Below the pieces are notes generated by a model. The model did no database searches. It saw only the letters and a program-made list of their open reading frames with translations, and had not been told where the DNA came from. Shown here one piece after another: positions 30,911 through 42,352 of a DNA stretch of 64,000 nt. Position numbers and translations under genes: made by a program. The stretch lies in contig JAIVFJ010000152.1 of NCBI GenBank assembly GCA_025765615.1, positions 62,001-126,000 on the forward strand, written 5' to 3'. Numbering within the stretch: the first letter of the stretch is position 1; the number at the start of each line of letters is the position of its first letter. This DNA is from Zopfochytrium polystomum (Eukaryota; Chytridiomycota; Chytridiomycetes; Chytridiales; Chytridiaceae).

Positions 30911-33900
30911 TTGAGACGGACAACCAGTGACAGTGCGAACCCCCCACTCACTCACTCGAGACACACACACTCACACACTCCCAAATACACACACACAGGC
31001 TGCGACTTTTGCGACTACGACGAGTGCTCCGACTGCGTACGCCAGACAAAGTCGACGGTGCGCTTCAGCCGCCCGCAGCACGCGCACCCGCTGACGATCG
31101 TGCCGGCGAGGCTCGCTCAAAACTGGTACTGCGACGTCTGCCGCGCGACGGGGACGGGCAGCGACCGGTTCTCGTGCGCGCGCTGCGACTACGACGAGTG
31201 CCGCGCGTGCGTCAAGGCCAGCGGCAGCCCGATCTCGGTCGCCGACACGGTCGTGCGGCGCGCGCGCGGCACGGGGCGGTACTACTGCGGCGTCAACAGC
31301 GTCGCGGGCGTCGGATGCGCGCTGTGCGGGTCCGGCGCGTGCGGGCCTGAGAAGGGCTGCTCGTGCGCTGTCTGCGACGACCTGAACAGGCTGCTGCGCA
31401 TCCCGCCCGAGCACCACCCGCACCCGCTGCGGCACAACGTCGGCGACAACGGAGCGCCCTGGTTCTGCGACAGCTGCGAAAAGAACAGCACGGGCAAGCC
31501 GCGGTTCCGCTGCGCGCGCGGCTGCGACTACGACGTGTGCGGGTCGTGCCTGCGCCGGCGGGTGCTGGCCACGGACGCCGCCGCCACCGCGGGCCGCAGG
31601 TTGTACCCGACGCTGATGAACGGCGCAGGGGCCATCGTGACGCTGCGCGGCGAGCGGTTCTGCTGCAGCGGCGCCGTGCCGGCCGGCGCGCAGGCGCGGC
31701 AGTGCGGCGTGTGCCGCGGCCGCTGCGGGTTCCACGTCGGATGCGACTGCACGTCGTGCAGGAGCCTCAACGCCGTGCTGGCCCTGCCGCCGCGAGACGG
31801 CGTGTCGTCCTCGGCGACCCCGACGCTGATGGTGCCGTCCTCCGGAACCCAGATGCAGCGCCGCGGCAGCGCCGAGCCGCCCAAGGCCGGCGGCGGCCAG
31901 ATCCGCATGGCCCCGACCGCCAGCGCCAACAACAGGCCCTCCGCCGCAGCCCTGGCGCAGGCCAACCAGGCCCTGCTCGCCATGGCCTCGCAGATGGCAA
32001 ACCGCTTCGTCGGCTGCCCCCATTTTTCTCTGCACAGAGTGGTAAGTAACGCCGTCTTGAGTGTCCCCGTTCATGTTCTGCCTCTTTCTCTTCTCGCGAG
32101 ACAGCACCCCAGCTGTAACGAAGGACCAAACCAACCAACTTTTCCTTCTTCGATATCGCACACCCTCCACTCCCAGCGCATGCATCACCTTTGCCATCTG
32201 CTCAACGCACCGCGTGTTCCTCTGCCACCACGAAGTGTACGGCTCCTCGTGCCCCATCAGCGGCTGCACCAGCGCGGCGCGCGCCAATGGCGGCGACAAG
32301 ACGTGCAAGAGCTGCGACCAGCCGAACGCGCTGCAGTACTCGTACCTGCAGCTGTCCGGGAAAGAGGTCATCTTCACGTCCAACGCGATGCTCAAGGAAA
32401 AGCTGGACCTCATCCCAATGATCTGCTTGGGTGAGTGCAAACCTCGGATGAGACCCTCCTTCTCCCTCCTCTCCTCCTCCTGCCATTGCGATTTTCTAAC
32501 CATATTTCTACTTTTTCTTGGCTCACCCCCCTACCGCCTTCTTCTCCGTGCGGGACAAGTCTGCGACACCTGCCACGCGACCGAGTTCCCTGGCTTCCGC
32601 GACGTGCTCGTGAATGCCTTCGACGTGATCACGAACCCGATCGCGCGGGACCTGCTGCGTCGCAACGTGGCGGCGTTCACTCACCGGCCGGGGTGCCAGG
32701 TGGACCCGGACCGCAAGATCGAGCCGCTGATCATGTTCCTGGAAAAGTCACTTTCTCTCCTCATGCTCGCCACGTTTGTAAAGACCGCATCACTGGCGCC
32801 GTCCAAGCCGTTCGACCCCGTCGAGCTGCTGTTTGACCTCGTCGTCGCGCTCGACTCGCTGAGGGTCGACAACGCCGGGCTGGGCGCCGCCGCGGGCGCG
32901 GGGGGCGGCGCCGACGCCGCGGACGCGGACGCGGGGTTGCACCGCGCGAAGGTGCTGTGGGAGGTCGGGGCTGTCGACCGCGCGGTGCGGTCCGGGAAGC
33001 TGGCGGTGATTTTGTTCTCGGCGAACTGGTGCGGGCCGTGCAAAGCGTTCAAGCCGCTGTTTTACAAGCTGGTGAGGCGGCTGGCTCCTTTCTTTTCTTT
33101 TCTTTTTTTTTTGTGTGGGCGTGTAGCCGCTGTCTTTGTATAGTGTGCAAGCATTAGACTAAAACGCTTCAACCCACTCACCCCCTCAGACCAAAGAGCA
33201 CGACACGGTCGACTTTTTCATCATCGACTGCTACGACAAGCGCCTCAGCGAGTCCTCGCGCAACAGCATCATCAACACGTACTCGGTCAACTGCTTCCCG
33301 GTGACCGTGATCTTTCACAACGGCGCGGAGCTAACGCGCGCGAACGGCGGCGGGCGGCGGGCGGTGCGCGCCATCGAGAACGCGGTGCTGGACGTGCTGG
33401 AGGAAGGCGGCGGCGGCAGCGGGTTCCTCGGCGGGCTGTCGGCGGCGGGCGGCGGCGGCGCGGGCGGCGGGGACGCGGGGCTGGTGATGACGCGGGAGGA
33501 CAACGTGATCTACAAGCCGGGGCACGAGGAGGCGCGGCGGGCGACGCAGCTGTTTTTGGAGAGCATGGGCGGGATGTACCCGCGGCTGCGCTTCCGTGTG
33601 CTGGAGGTGAACAAGGTGCACAACGTAACTGCGCGGCAGGCGTTTGAGGCGCGACGGGCGCAGATGGCCGGCAGCGGTAGCGGCGGCAAGGCGGAGGCTA
33701 TGAAGCTGTTCCACTCGACGCATCCGGGCAAGGTGGAGAAGGTGTGCCGCGAGAACCTGTCGATGGCGAGGGTCGGGGAGACGGACGACGGGTTCTTTGG
33801 GCGCGGGCTGTACTTTTCAAAGTACGTCGACTACACTTTTGCGTACAGCCACGGGAACGGGATGCGCGAGATCAGGGAGGGCGAGACGGGTACGACCATC

Positions 33901-34119
33901 CTGTTCGACGTGGTGCTGGGCCGCACGTGCCAGCTGACCGACCTCAAGGTCGGGAACGGGCTGACACCCGGTTACGACAGCCACATCTCACCAAAGCAGT
34001 GCGAGATGGTCATCTTTGACAATCGGCAGTGCGTGCCGGTTTACACATTCAAGTTCAAGGCCGAGAAGGCGTTGGTGGAGGTCATGGAGGGTATGAACGG
34101 CGAGTTTTGGGCAAAGTAG
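30725..34119 (+). CDS. Cys-rich (DC1/ZZ-like) - thioredoxin - PARP catalytic fusion protein
   Basis: Exons: 30725-30827, 30999-32041, 32177-32430, 32560-33071, 33190-34119; about 945 residues. The N-terminal 270 residues hold repeated zinc-ligand-like modules, e.g. WSCDICGVAKATRYGCDFC, YDECSDC, WYCDVC, FSCARCDYDECRACV, WFCDSC and RFRCARGCDYDVCGSC, like plant DC1 or ZZ fingers. Exons 3-4 add another Cys-rich stretch and a helical region. At 33027-33041 comes a thioredoxin motif (LFSANWCGPCKAFKPLFYKL), completed in exon 5 by FFIIDCYDK and the cis-Pro strand CFPVTVIFHNG. The C-terminal about 190 residues are a PARP domain: LFHST (His 33712-33714), GFFGRGLYFSK (Tyr 33811-33813) and QCEMVIFDN (Glu 34003-34005), an intact H-Y-E triad that predicts NAD-dependent ADP-ribosylation, possibly polymer-forming. 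The exon 2/3 phase is off by one, with CCCCC and TTTTT runs nearby. Confidence 0.87.
30838..30907 (+). repeat. (GA)n microsatellite in intron 1 of the PARP gene
   Basis: About 70 bp of nearly pure GA repeat sits just after the 5' splice site. A CA-rich polypyrimidine-poor acceptor follows at 30998. Confidence 0.9.
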
Positions 34120-34872
34120 GGCCTTTTCCCGTCCCCCCTCTTGCGTTTTTCGGGGCATCAACTAGGACTTCAATTTTTCTTGCCAGAACTTCGATACCTT
34201 TTTTTTCTCTTTCTTTTCTGTATCTCTCTGCTTGTCGCTGAACGAACTCAGGGGCCTGGACACGCTTCTATGACGACTGTGCTGCTTGGCTGCCTCTCTC
34301 TCTCCGTTCTTCTATTTTTCTTTGCAGTTTGTTCTCTTTCTCTCCCAACTGTTGGCTCGCTACTGCGAACCGATACTTCCGAAGGCAGCCAAGTTTTACC
34401 AAATTCTTTGAGCCGGTCGATCGTGCGCCTCTTCGCCTTTCATCCGAACGGTCCAAACTCTTTCGTCTCTCTTTTTTTTTCCGTTTCTACCCGCAAGCAG
34501 TGGCCGTTTGTGGTGTTTGCTCGCCGGTTTTGAAGTATAATAAAAGCAACACACCAAAAAAAGAAAGAAAGGTGTTTGGCATTTACTCCAAAGCTCCTGC
34601 CGAATGCTCAATGAGAAAGGAGATAAGAGTGGTGACGGCGAATGTGATTCCCTGCCTGGGAACCCCCTCGCGGAGCAATTGAAGGGTTAAAAAAAATGAA
34701 TCGCACCTAAACACGATAAGACTAATTTTGGCTGTAGTGTGTGAGTGGATGTACATTGTAACTACGAAGATGCTCGACCGGGAACGAACGAAAAAATACG
34801 ATGAATTTGAGATGTTCTCATTTTGCTAAAGCGGATGAAAATCGCATTGAGACAGTGGAATTGGAGGGGGCC
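34120..34872. other. Intergenic region with poly(A) signal
   Basis: Trailer between convergent genes. AATAAA at 34539-34544 is the best poly(A) signal for the PARP gene, giving a 3' UTR of about 430 bp. The rest is CT-rich and without gene-like structure. Confidence 0.5.
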
Positions 34873-35796
34873 TCAAGCGAGCAGCACGCTACCCGCACAA
34901 ACAGCGGCGGCAACGACATGTGCCGCGTGCGCCGCCGTCCACAGGGCGGAAAGCGTCCACGGCGACGACGAGGACCACGCGCGCGGGGGCGCCGCCGAGG
35001 CAAACGAGACAGACGCCGCGGAGCCCGAGCCGGACCCCGAGACGCTGCTCGTGGACGCGGCGCCGCCAGCCGCGTTCGATCTGGTGATGACGGCGAGCGG
35101 GGTGGAGGTAAGCGACACGCCGAGGTCCTTGCACTTTTGCACGACGTCGGCCCACTGTGCAAAGCCGCCGGAGCCGCCGAGGGTCTTGAGTGTGGCCTGG
35201 TCGCACGAAGACTCGATGGCGTCGACCATGGGGATGAGGGAGGGCAGGGCGCAGAGGCAGGCCCAGCCGCGGGTGAGGGCCTCGTCGTGGGTGAGGCCGG
35301 TGTCGGTCGACGGGATGCAGGCGGTGTAGGCCGCGAGCATGGTGCTGAGGTTGGAGGCGCAGGCGTCGGCGGAAGGGCCTGTTGTTGTTGTTGTTGGTGC
35401 GGGGGTCGCCAAGCATTGGTGATGGAGGGTGTGGATCGCGAGGAGGACGACGAGGAAGAAGTGGAGGACGGCCGGCGGTGGCTGGCGGCGTCGTCGTCGT
35501 TGATAGTGTACGGTGGGAAGACCTTCGGCGAGGTGGTGGTCGTCAAGGCGTCGATGGCGGTAGCGGCATGTCGCAGGGCTGTTGGCGCCGGGGAGCGTCG
35601 AAGTGGATGAGGAGGAATAAAGACGGGAGGACTGCTCCTTACAGGGGGGTGAAGACAGCGACCGCGGAGCCGACGGGGCCGGTGCTTCGCCGCAGCGGCG
35701 GCTGCAGGGCGGCGGCGGCGGCGACTTTGCTTGCGCGAGCATAGATACTGTGCTTGCCTCTGAAGTTACTGTGACAACATCCATTTTGCGGCTCAT
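34873..35796 (-). CDS. Six-cysteine secreted protein with GPI-type tail, 5' end uncertain
   Basis: The frame is open for 307 codons. The real protein begins near a signal-peptide-like stretch (AVLHFFLVVLLAIHTLHHQC, coding around 35430-35490), followed by a domain with spaced cysteines: DACASNLSTML, YTACIPSTD, WACLCALPSLIP, ESSCDQATL and VQKCKDLG. A Ser/Gly/Thr stalk and a hydrophobic tail (AAHVVAAAVCAGSVLLA) suggest GPI anchoring. The C...C...CxC...C...C layout is common in fungal surface proteins. No ATG lies immediately upstream of the signal-like segment in this frame, so a 5' exon with a different frame is likely. The MSRKMDVV start at 35796 would put the hydrophobic segment more than 100 residues in. 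The family is not recognised. Confidence 0.6.
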   Translation of the reverse strand: MSRKMDVVTVTSEASTVSMLAQAKSPPPPPCSRRCGEAPAPSAPRSLSSPPCKEQSSRLYSSSSTSTLPGANSPATCRYRHRRLDDHHLAEGLPTVHYQRRRRRQPPPAVLHFFLVVLLAIHTLHHQCLATPAPTTTTTGPSADACASNLSTMLAAYTACIPSTDTGLTHDEALTRGWACLCALPSLIPMVDAIESSCDQATLKTLGGSGGFAQWADVVQKCKDLGVSLTSTPLAVITRSNAAGGAASTSSVSGSGSGSAASVSFASAAPPRAWSSSSPWTLSALWTAAHAAHVVAAAVCAGSVLLA

Positions 35797-37801
35797 TTCA
35801 TTTCACACGGCCGGAGCTCACTGTCTTTCTCGCCCACTCTCTGTCTCTGTCTCTCTCTCTCCCTTCCGCTCTATCTCTGTCTCTGTCCCTGCCCCCGTGT
35901 TTTCGCGTTGCCCAATTTCGCGCTAAGCACAAAAGCCGTCGACGGATTGATTGCTTTGACGCGAATGCTTTGCCCCACAGCAAGCGGACAGGCAGAGAGA
36001 CAGGCAGAGAGACAGGCAGAGAGACTGACAGTGTTTAATACGGTCCGGAGCCAAGCCACAAACAGCAGTTACCGCAGGCGTGTTTGATGTCAAGTGCTAA
36101 TGCTCAGCCACTTTCGTCCACGTGGATTGACCATCCGAGTTGTGAAAGGTACATGAAGGCTCTACCACAGAAGGAGTTCTGATCTTTGGGATTATATCAC
36201 AATTACGCTTGTTTTTGGTGTTCCAACAGCGAAGGAACGGCAAGAGAAAAAATCTAAATCATTCATTTCTAACGGCTCGCTCTGTCACTGCCTCACCGCC
36301 CACCGTCCCTCCCTCCTGTCCCTCCCAATCACAACAAAGAGACGTGGGTGAGGCTGTACTCATGGTACCAGGAATGGTCTCGGGAGGTTCGTGATTTGTG
36401 TTTATTCTTTGGGTCAGCGCCCCTTCTCCATAGCCCCATAAGTCCTGCTCTTTGAGACAAGGGAGGCATCGAGTTGGGGCTTGTCGCGGCGCTCTGGCGA
36501 TACCGCTTAGCGATGCGACTACTGCATGCCGCTGTTGTTTTGATCCGCACAATAACGGTGACGCCGGAGGAGGGCGACTGGGATTTGTCAAGGGATACTG
36601 TTTGAACGTGTTTGTCGACGAAGACGGCGGCGACCACAAGAGAAAATTTATTTTTTTTTGACGAGGCTCCCCGAGAAAGCAACAGAATCTGCAGTCTGCA
36701 ATGGGGACCACTCAGCGGCGGCGACCAATGATGGCCGATTAATCGTCTACGAACGACAAAGACGGCAACGAGGATAGGCGAACGTGCTGCTGCATGAACG
36801 ACAAATCTGCTACTAACCTTACCGCAGGTGTGCCGATCGTCTGCATTCTGCACGAATCTCTCTTTCTGTACTGCGGTGGCTGCAGCTAGGCGTCGGGTGC
36901 AGCCTGTCCAAGGTGGGCGAGCCGATCATGGCATTGCTGCTTGCACAGCGCATCGGTGGCGGCTTTATCAGTGGCAATGACGATCGTCGAGCCCCAAACA
37001 TCAAAATTGGAGTATTCGCGGTGTTGACGAGCTGTGCGGTCCAACAGACTGTCAGAATAGTTTTCATGATGGGTTCTCTCAACTCTCGCAAGGATTGTTT
37101 ACTTCCCTGGGGTCAAGCGAGAACAATTAAACACAGAACAGGCGAGGATTCGGGAGAAGACTATGGTGGATCCCCCTAAACTGAAACTTTGGGCTTCAAC
37201 GAATGTTTCACCACAGTCTTGGTTTAATGAAGGGCCCTGCCGAAAAAGGGTCCCTACATTACATTGACCAGTTCCATTCTGCCGGGGATTTGATCCTCGC
37301 AAATGTCTTGACCTTCAGCAAGAACCCAATATGAACATTTTGTTTTGCTTAATCTCAAACGGACATTCAGCCGTTATGGCTCGGGCGTTCTGTACAACTG
37401 AAAATCCGCCAATCCTCGCGTCATTCAGAAAATGGTTGTCCTTTTGTGTTCAGATTTAAATTTTACCATGCAGCCGCACCTTTCAAAGAAACATCTGAAT
37501 TTGATTAATATTGCCAAATGCGTCATGTCAGCGCCAAACTTGAAAGTAGCGGTGGAGCACTGTCTCTGCCCACTGTCCCAGTCAAAACTTGTTCTTGTCT
37601 TTGTGGGCTCACCTACATCCCACCTGCTACCCACCTGCCCCCGCCTAATGACAATTCGAGCCCACCAGCAGAGTAGTAGTGGTGACTGCGTACAAGAATA
37701 TGAAGGATAGGGGAAGATTTGGGTGGAGGGGTATTTAGTCAACGAGATTCCAATATAAGATAATGCTGCTTCCCTCTCACACCCTGCTTCGTTTTAACAG
37801 G
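35797..37801. other. Intergenic, start of AT-richer repeat region
   Basis: CAGA/GACAGGCAGAGA units lie at about 35985-36030 upstream of the minus-strand gene. No gene is supported over the remaining 1.8 kb. Composition shifts gradually toward AT-rich from about 36.8 kb, marking the edge of the transposon-rich block. Confidence 0.45.
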
Positions 37802-38162
37802 AGGATAGAAAGTCTTCCTCTTCATCTGCCTCAAGGGCATTCAAGACAGCAGTAAGTTCATCCATGATGTTCTGTAGATCGTTGAAGCAAGCATCATTGT
37901 TTCAAAGTGCTGCCACAAGTGGTCCAAAACGACTATGAGCTGAGCCGTGTGTAAAGTCTGTGTGCAGCTTGCTCTGCAGTTTGCACACAAACTTATCAAG
38001 TTGGTCCTGGCCATGACCTTGGATGAACAGTCGCTGAAGTCGCTCAATCTCACACACATAAGAATTCAGCGCTTGCCAGAGTAGAAGGAATCTGGCATCC
38101 CTCAATATTTCCAGCCATCCGCCAGGACGGGAAACTCGTCCTCCCGCTCTATGAACGGTCAA
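37802..38162 (-). pseudogene. Remnant open frame of unknown, probably transposon-linked, protein
   Basis: One frame is protein-like for about 120 codons with a single TGA in the middle (near 37900). Before it lies WQALNSYVCEIERLQRLFI and a Lys/Leu-rich helix; after it, CFNDLQNIMDELTAVLNALE and an acidic DEEEDF end. The family is not recognised. AT-balanced codon use unlike the GC-rich host genes and the neighbouring elements suggest a mobile-element fragment. Confidence 0.35.
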
Positions 38163-39298
38163 CGTTCAAGGCTTCGCGTTATTTATTACAACTTTCCGAA
38201 CATGTGTGCGCAGTCAGAGGTTCTTTATTGTAATTTCCATCGCATGAGCGAGGTCAACGTGCACTGGTGTAGTACCAGCCCTGCGCAGCTGCAAGGTGTC
38301 CAACCCAATGAAGGAAGGGAGGCCAAGGCTTTTTATACACAGGAGGCTCATAGGGAAGGGGAAAGGGGGTTTTCAGTTTCATTCGGTTTATGTGGGGTGC
38401 AGCGATTTTGGCAGTCGGCGCCACAGCCGTGATTCGGAGCAATCGGTCGGCGTACGTATCCCCAAGAAGTTGCCAGCTGTTGTGTGAGTGTTGCGAGTGG
38501 TTGCTTAATATCGAACCAAAAAAAAAAAATTGTCTTGTCTCGTAATCTTCCGCGTCGGCCCAAAGTCCCTCATATTTGGCCAAGCTCCGCCTCACCCCCA
38601 AGTTCTACCATACCGCATTACAGAAACTGGCCCACCTGGCAAACCGCCTGGTCTTTGAGTAGATGCGTTCTACGGACGTGGTAAATCAAGACTTGAACAA
38701 TCCACATCTCCAGAAAAAAAATCAAATTTCTTAGAAACGGCATTTATTGAAGGTTGGGTTGGTTGTTTATAGAGATTAATGAGGCTGCTTCTCCAAGGGC
38801 AGATGTTCATATGGAAGGGGCAATAGGAGAGAAAGAAAAAGAAAGAAGAAAGAAAGGAAGAAAAATCTTTGAAGAAAAATGAAAGGAAGGAAGAATGAAA
38901 AATTAATGACAAGGCAGCACTGACAAGGAGGAAAAGACAAGGGATAAGGAGCATTTACAAGATTATGGAAACATATAAGCAAGGGGCACTCAAGTTACTC
39001 AGACCCTAATTGCAACTCAAGAGCCAAAGGGAGCTCTTTCGTACTATCAAAGATAGTGAAATACAGCTCAACTAGAGCGGAAAACTTGATAGCTGGTCCG
39101 AATAATTAGTCTTCACAGTACAAAAACATTAGAAAAATTATGGGAACGACTGGAATCGATCCCACTTTCAGGTAGGGTCATATTTTCTATATAAGAAATT
39201 TTTGATGTGTCGTATGTGACGTAGTAAAGTAAGAGCGTGTAGAGAACCTAATCTATGGCCAGCACTTTAAGTGAGATACTTGAGAAAAACATACAGAG
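38163..39298. other. AT-rich intergenic region
   Basis: No gene is supported. It holds an A-run at 38517-38529, GA-rich purine tracts at 38815-38900 and scattered AT-rich sequence. It borders Helitron copy A, whose true 5' end I could not define. Confidence 0.4.
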
Positions 39299-39564
39299 CG
39301 CTGAGGCTGCTGGACGTATCCTTGCAGAGTTTGTCAACCTCGCTGTGCAACTTCCCAAGGGCCAACTCCGGCTGATTTTCAAGTGTTAAACTCAGACTAC
39401 CATCAGCAGCAGCTGGAGGCCTTTGCGGCAAATGCTGAAAGGAGCTTCAACCAGGAGCAGGCCTCGGTGTGGTAGATGGTGGACAGCCTGGAGTGGTGCC
39501 TCCTCCAGAAGGCGGAATCTTCTACCTTCAGAGAGTGGGAGGATGTGGCAAGACCTTTGTCTAC

Positions 39565-39976
39565 TGTTAGGCAGAGCTGAATGGTTAGCAGCAAGAGGCA
39601 CAAGACGGACCCAAACCTATTGTGACTGTCAGTTATTGTTCTCACAATGCCCATGGGAGAGCGAGCCACTGCCAATGCAGACCTGGGCGCTGGCTTGTGC
39701 TGATGACAAATACTCCGAGTATTAAGTGGAACAGAAACCCAGTGTCAACAGTTTTCCTCCTCCTCTGCTCAAGCAGATAATATAGGAGAGGTTTTTACCC
39801 TGTGCCAGTCATGCTTGCCTAGCAACTATTACAGCATGTATATCATCATCATGTATCAATAATTCATAACAGAGTTTTTCTCTTTCTCTCCAAGTTGGGG
39901 AGAAGGACCACCCACAAACACACATCTCCACTTCATTCACTCGTTCCACTCACTCATTCAGAGTAGACTGTTTACA
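39565..39976. repeat. Solo LTR, family B, with TCTAC target duplication
   Basis: A 412-bp TGTTAGGC...TTTACA block interrupts the helicase motif-I region of copy A. It is flanked by perfect 5-bp repeats TCTAC (39560-39564 and 39977-39981). Its reverse complement recurs at 41468-41881, and a truncated copy lies at 44727-45026. Confidence 0.85.
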
Positions 39977-40888
39977 TCTACAATGCCATCTTGGCAAAGG
40001 CCTGCAACAGCCAAGGCTGCTTTGGACAGAGCCACATCACCCATGCAGTGGCTTCTTTGGGAATAGCAGCGCTTCTGCTTGCTGGTGGCACAACTGCCCA
40101 CTCTCGATTTGCCATCCCCATTCAGCTTGATGCTGATTCTCAGTCTGGAGTCAAAATGTCCACTGACTGTGCAATGGATCTCTACTTGGCTGATCTCATT
40201 GCATTGGTTGAGATATCCATGCTCAACTCCTTGGCACTGGATGTCATTGACAGAGTCTTGCGTGATGTTGTCAGACCTATGGATCCTCAGATGGCTAAAA
40301 GCCCCTTGGAGGAAAAGTGGTGCTGCTTGGAGTGACTTCCAGCAGACTGCACCTGTGGTGCCCAACACCGCAAAGACCATGAACTTGCAGGCTTCCTGCA
40401 AGTTCTCAAAACTTTGGAGGCATGTCAGGACACTTGAGTTGAGCACCAACATGAGGCATGCCCAGGTAGCTGCAAATCAGAATGGTGTAGACTTTGCCGG
40501 ATGTTTGGGCCACCTAAGCAGGGGCAGCCTGCCGCAGTTTGACACTTGAGATGGGATGACCAATCATGTAATGGTCCTAAATACATCAATACCCTCACCT
40601 TTCCTGCAACTGATGGCAGTCTTTGTGTGAGACAACTGTTTGAGGCAGTCTCTGATAACTTTGGTGCACCAGTTCAGCAGTCAGGGGAGGAATTTGCATC
40701 CTATTTGGCAGGCAGGTGTACTTTGGCAGCAAAGAATGATGTGGTTAATCAGTTCAACAAGTATGCAGCACAGCAGCTTCCAGGAGATGCCCAAGAGCTG
40801 CTTTCAGCAGACACCCCAGTAGGAGACGATGGAGGCCACAGATACTTCTCATCAGCCCCAAGTTACTAAATACCTTTAACCCTCCCAG

Positions 40889-41196
40889 TGTATGAATCAC
40901 CCTCTGGAAAGCTCTGGAACCTTCTAGAACATTCCTTCGTGGAGCCTTGTGGAACCTTCTGGAACCTTCTTTGCTTTCCTGACTTGTCTTGTTGTCATTG
41001 GTGTCATTGGTATCATTGTATTACTAATTGCTCTTACTGGAACTTTCTTTGAGTCTTGACAAGGAAGACTCTCAAAAGGTATAAAAGGGGGAAGGGGGGA
41101 GCTGTCCCATCCCTCAAGTGAATTATTGTCTCCAATACAATCATCAATCCTCTCAGTTCTTTGTCTGCCTTGCCTTGTCCTGCCATGTTCCTGACA
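40889..41196. repeat. Solo LTR of the Ty3/gypsy family, CCCAG target duplication
   Basis: A 308-bp diverged copy of the LTRs of the element at 54406-58934, in the opposite orientation. It starts TGTATGAATCAC and ends TTCCTGACA. Perfect CCCAG repeats flank it (40884-40888 and 41197-41201). An internal TATAAAAG matches the intact LTR. Confidence 0.88.
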
Positions 41197-41467
41197 CCCA
41201 GCCTGCCTCCCCACAGGCTAACTGTCAAAGTGGGAATGCCTCTTCTGATCCTGCTTCGCAACCTGACAGACGGACTCTGCAATGGGACACACCTCATCCT
41301 ATGGCAAGTCTGCCCCAATGTGCTGCTCAGAGAAGTTGTTGTGGGCAGCAGAAAAGGAGAGAAAGTCGTTCTTCCCCAAATCTCCCTGCAGCCCAGTGAT
41401 TAAGGATTTCCCTTTGAGTTCACCAGAATGCAGTTCAGCCTGCCTTTGCAATGTCCATCAACAAGTC

Positions 41468-41881
41468 TGTTAACGGTCTACTCTGAGTGAGTGAGTGGAA
41501 GGAGTGAATGAAGTGGAGATGTGTGTTTGTGGGTGGTCCTTCTCCCCAGCTTGGAGAGAAAAGAGAAAAAACTCTGTTATGAATTATTGATACATAATGG
41601 TGATATGCACGCTGTAATAGTTGCTAGGCAAGCGTGACCAGCACACGGTAAAAACCTCTCCTATATTATCTGCTTGAGCAGAGGAGGAGGACAACTGTTG
41701 ACAACAGGTTTCTGTTCCACTTAATACTTGGAGGATTTGTCATCAGCGCAAGCCAGTGCCCCGGTCTGCATTGGCGGTGGCTCGCTCTCCCATGGGCATT
41801 GTGAGAACGATAACTGACAGTCCCAATAGGTTTGGGTCCGTCTTGTGCCTCTTGCTGCTTACCAGTCAGTTCCGCCTAAGA
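41468..41881. repeat. Solo LTR, family B (reverse orientation), AAGTC target duplication
   Basis: A 414-bp reverse-complement relative of the LTR at 39565-39976. AAGTC repeats flank it (41463-41467 and 41882-41886). The last bases read CCTAAGA where CCTAACA is expected, a single mutation. Confidence 0.83.
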
Positions 41882-42202
41882 AAGTCCTAGGACAGACTTT
41901 GAAAGAGATTGGCCTGGACATGTGGCAGGGATCAGGATGTGTTTGCACATGGACAGCCCTATGCTGCTTTTTCCAGAATGACATCCCCAGCAGATCCAAT
42001 AGTAACTGTAAAACACAATGAAGAAAGAGGTGATCCAACTATTAGAAATGTGGTTTACAATGACTTGGTGAATCATCATGGAGCTGATAAAATCTTTGCA
42101 GCTTCTATGTTACCTTTCGTACTTAGTAAAATTTCCTCCTTTTTTTCCATTTTTTTTGCAAGGACTGTTTACATAAGTCAACGGGCATATCCCCTAGTTC
42201 CA

Positions 42203-42210
42203 TATAAAAA
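42203..42210 (+). promoter_or_regulatory. TATA box of the QPRT gene, abutting the Helitron end
   Basis: TATAAAAA lies five bases beyond the Helitron CTAG terminus and 143 bp upstream of the QPRT ATG. The distance matches the TATA-to-ATG spacing of the stress-protein gene. Confidence 0.5.
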
Positions 42211-42352
42211 ATGCATTGTGGTTTCTGAGTTTGAGTGCTTGCATGTGACTGCGTGCTACCAGTGCGCGGTGCGTGCGTGTGCAAAGTGGAAAGGTGGGTC
42301 TGTTCAATGTTAAAAAAAAAAATAAAGAAAAAAAGGGAAAAAAGGGAAGAAA

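Larger units (their letters stand above)
39299..42197 (+). mobile_element. Helitron-type PIF1 helicase copy A, broken, with 3' CTAG end
   Basis: Nucleotide similarity to copy B (53456-59812) is evident along its length once three solo LTRs are removed. Helicase segments are visible: the Walker A region just before the first LTR, then AVASLGIAALLLAGGTTAHS and YLADLIALVEISMLNSLALD, and finally PLLILLRNLTDGLCNG and the region before the terminus. Stops and frameshifts make it non-functional. The presumed 3' end is CTAG at 42194-42197. Copies A and B share sequence up to CTAG followed by TT and then diverge, as expected for Helitrons, which end in CTRR and insert before T. A short GACT/AGTC stem lies just upstream. 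No Rep domain is joined to it. Confidence 0.75.

Noticed and set aside
37190..37320. Possible tRNA or primer-binding site near GGGGATTTGATCCTC
   Set aside because: No complete cloverleaf on either strand and no adjacent LTR structure.
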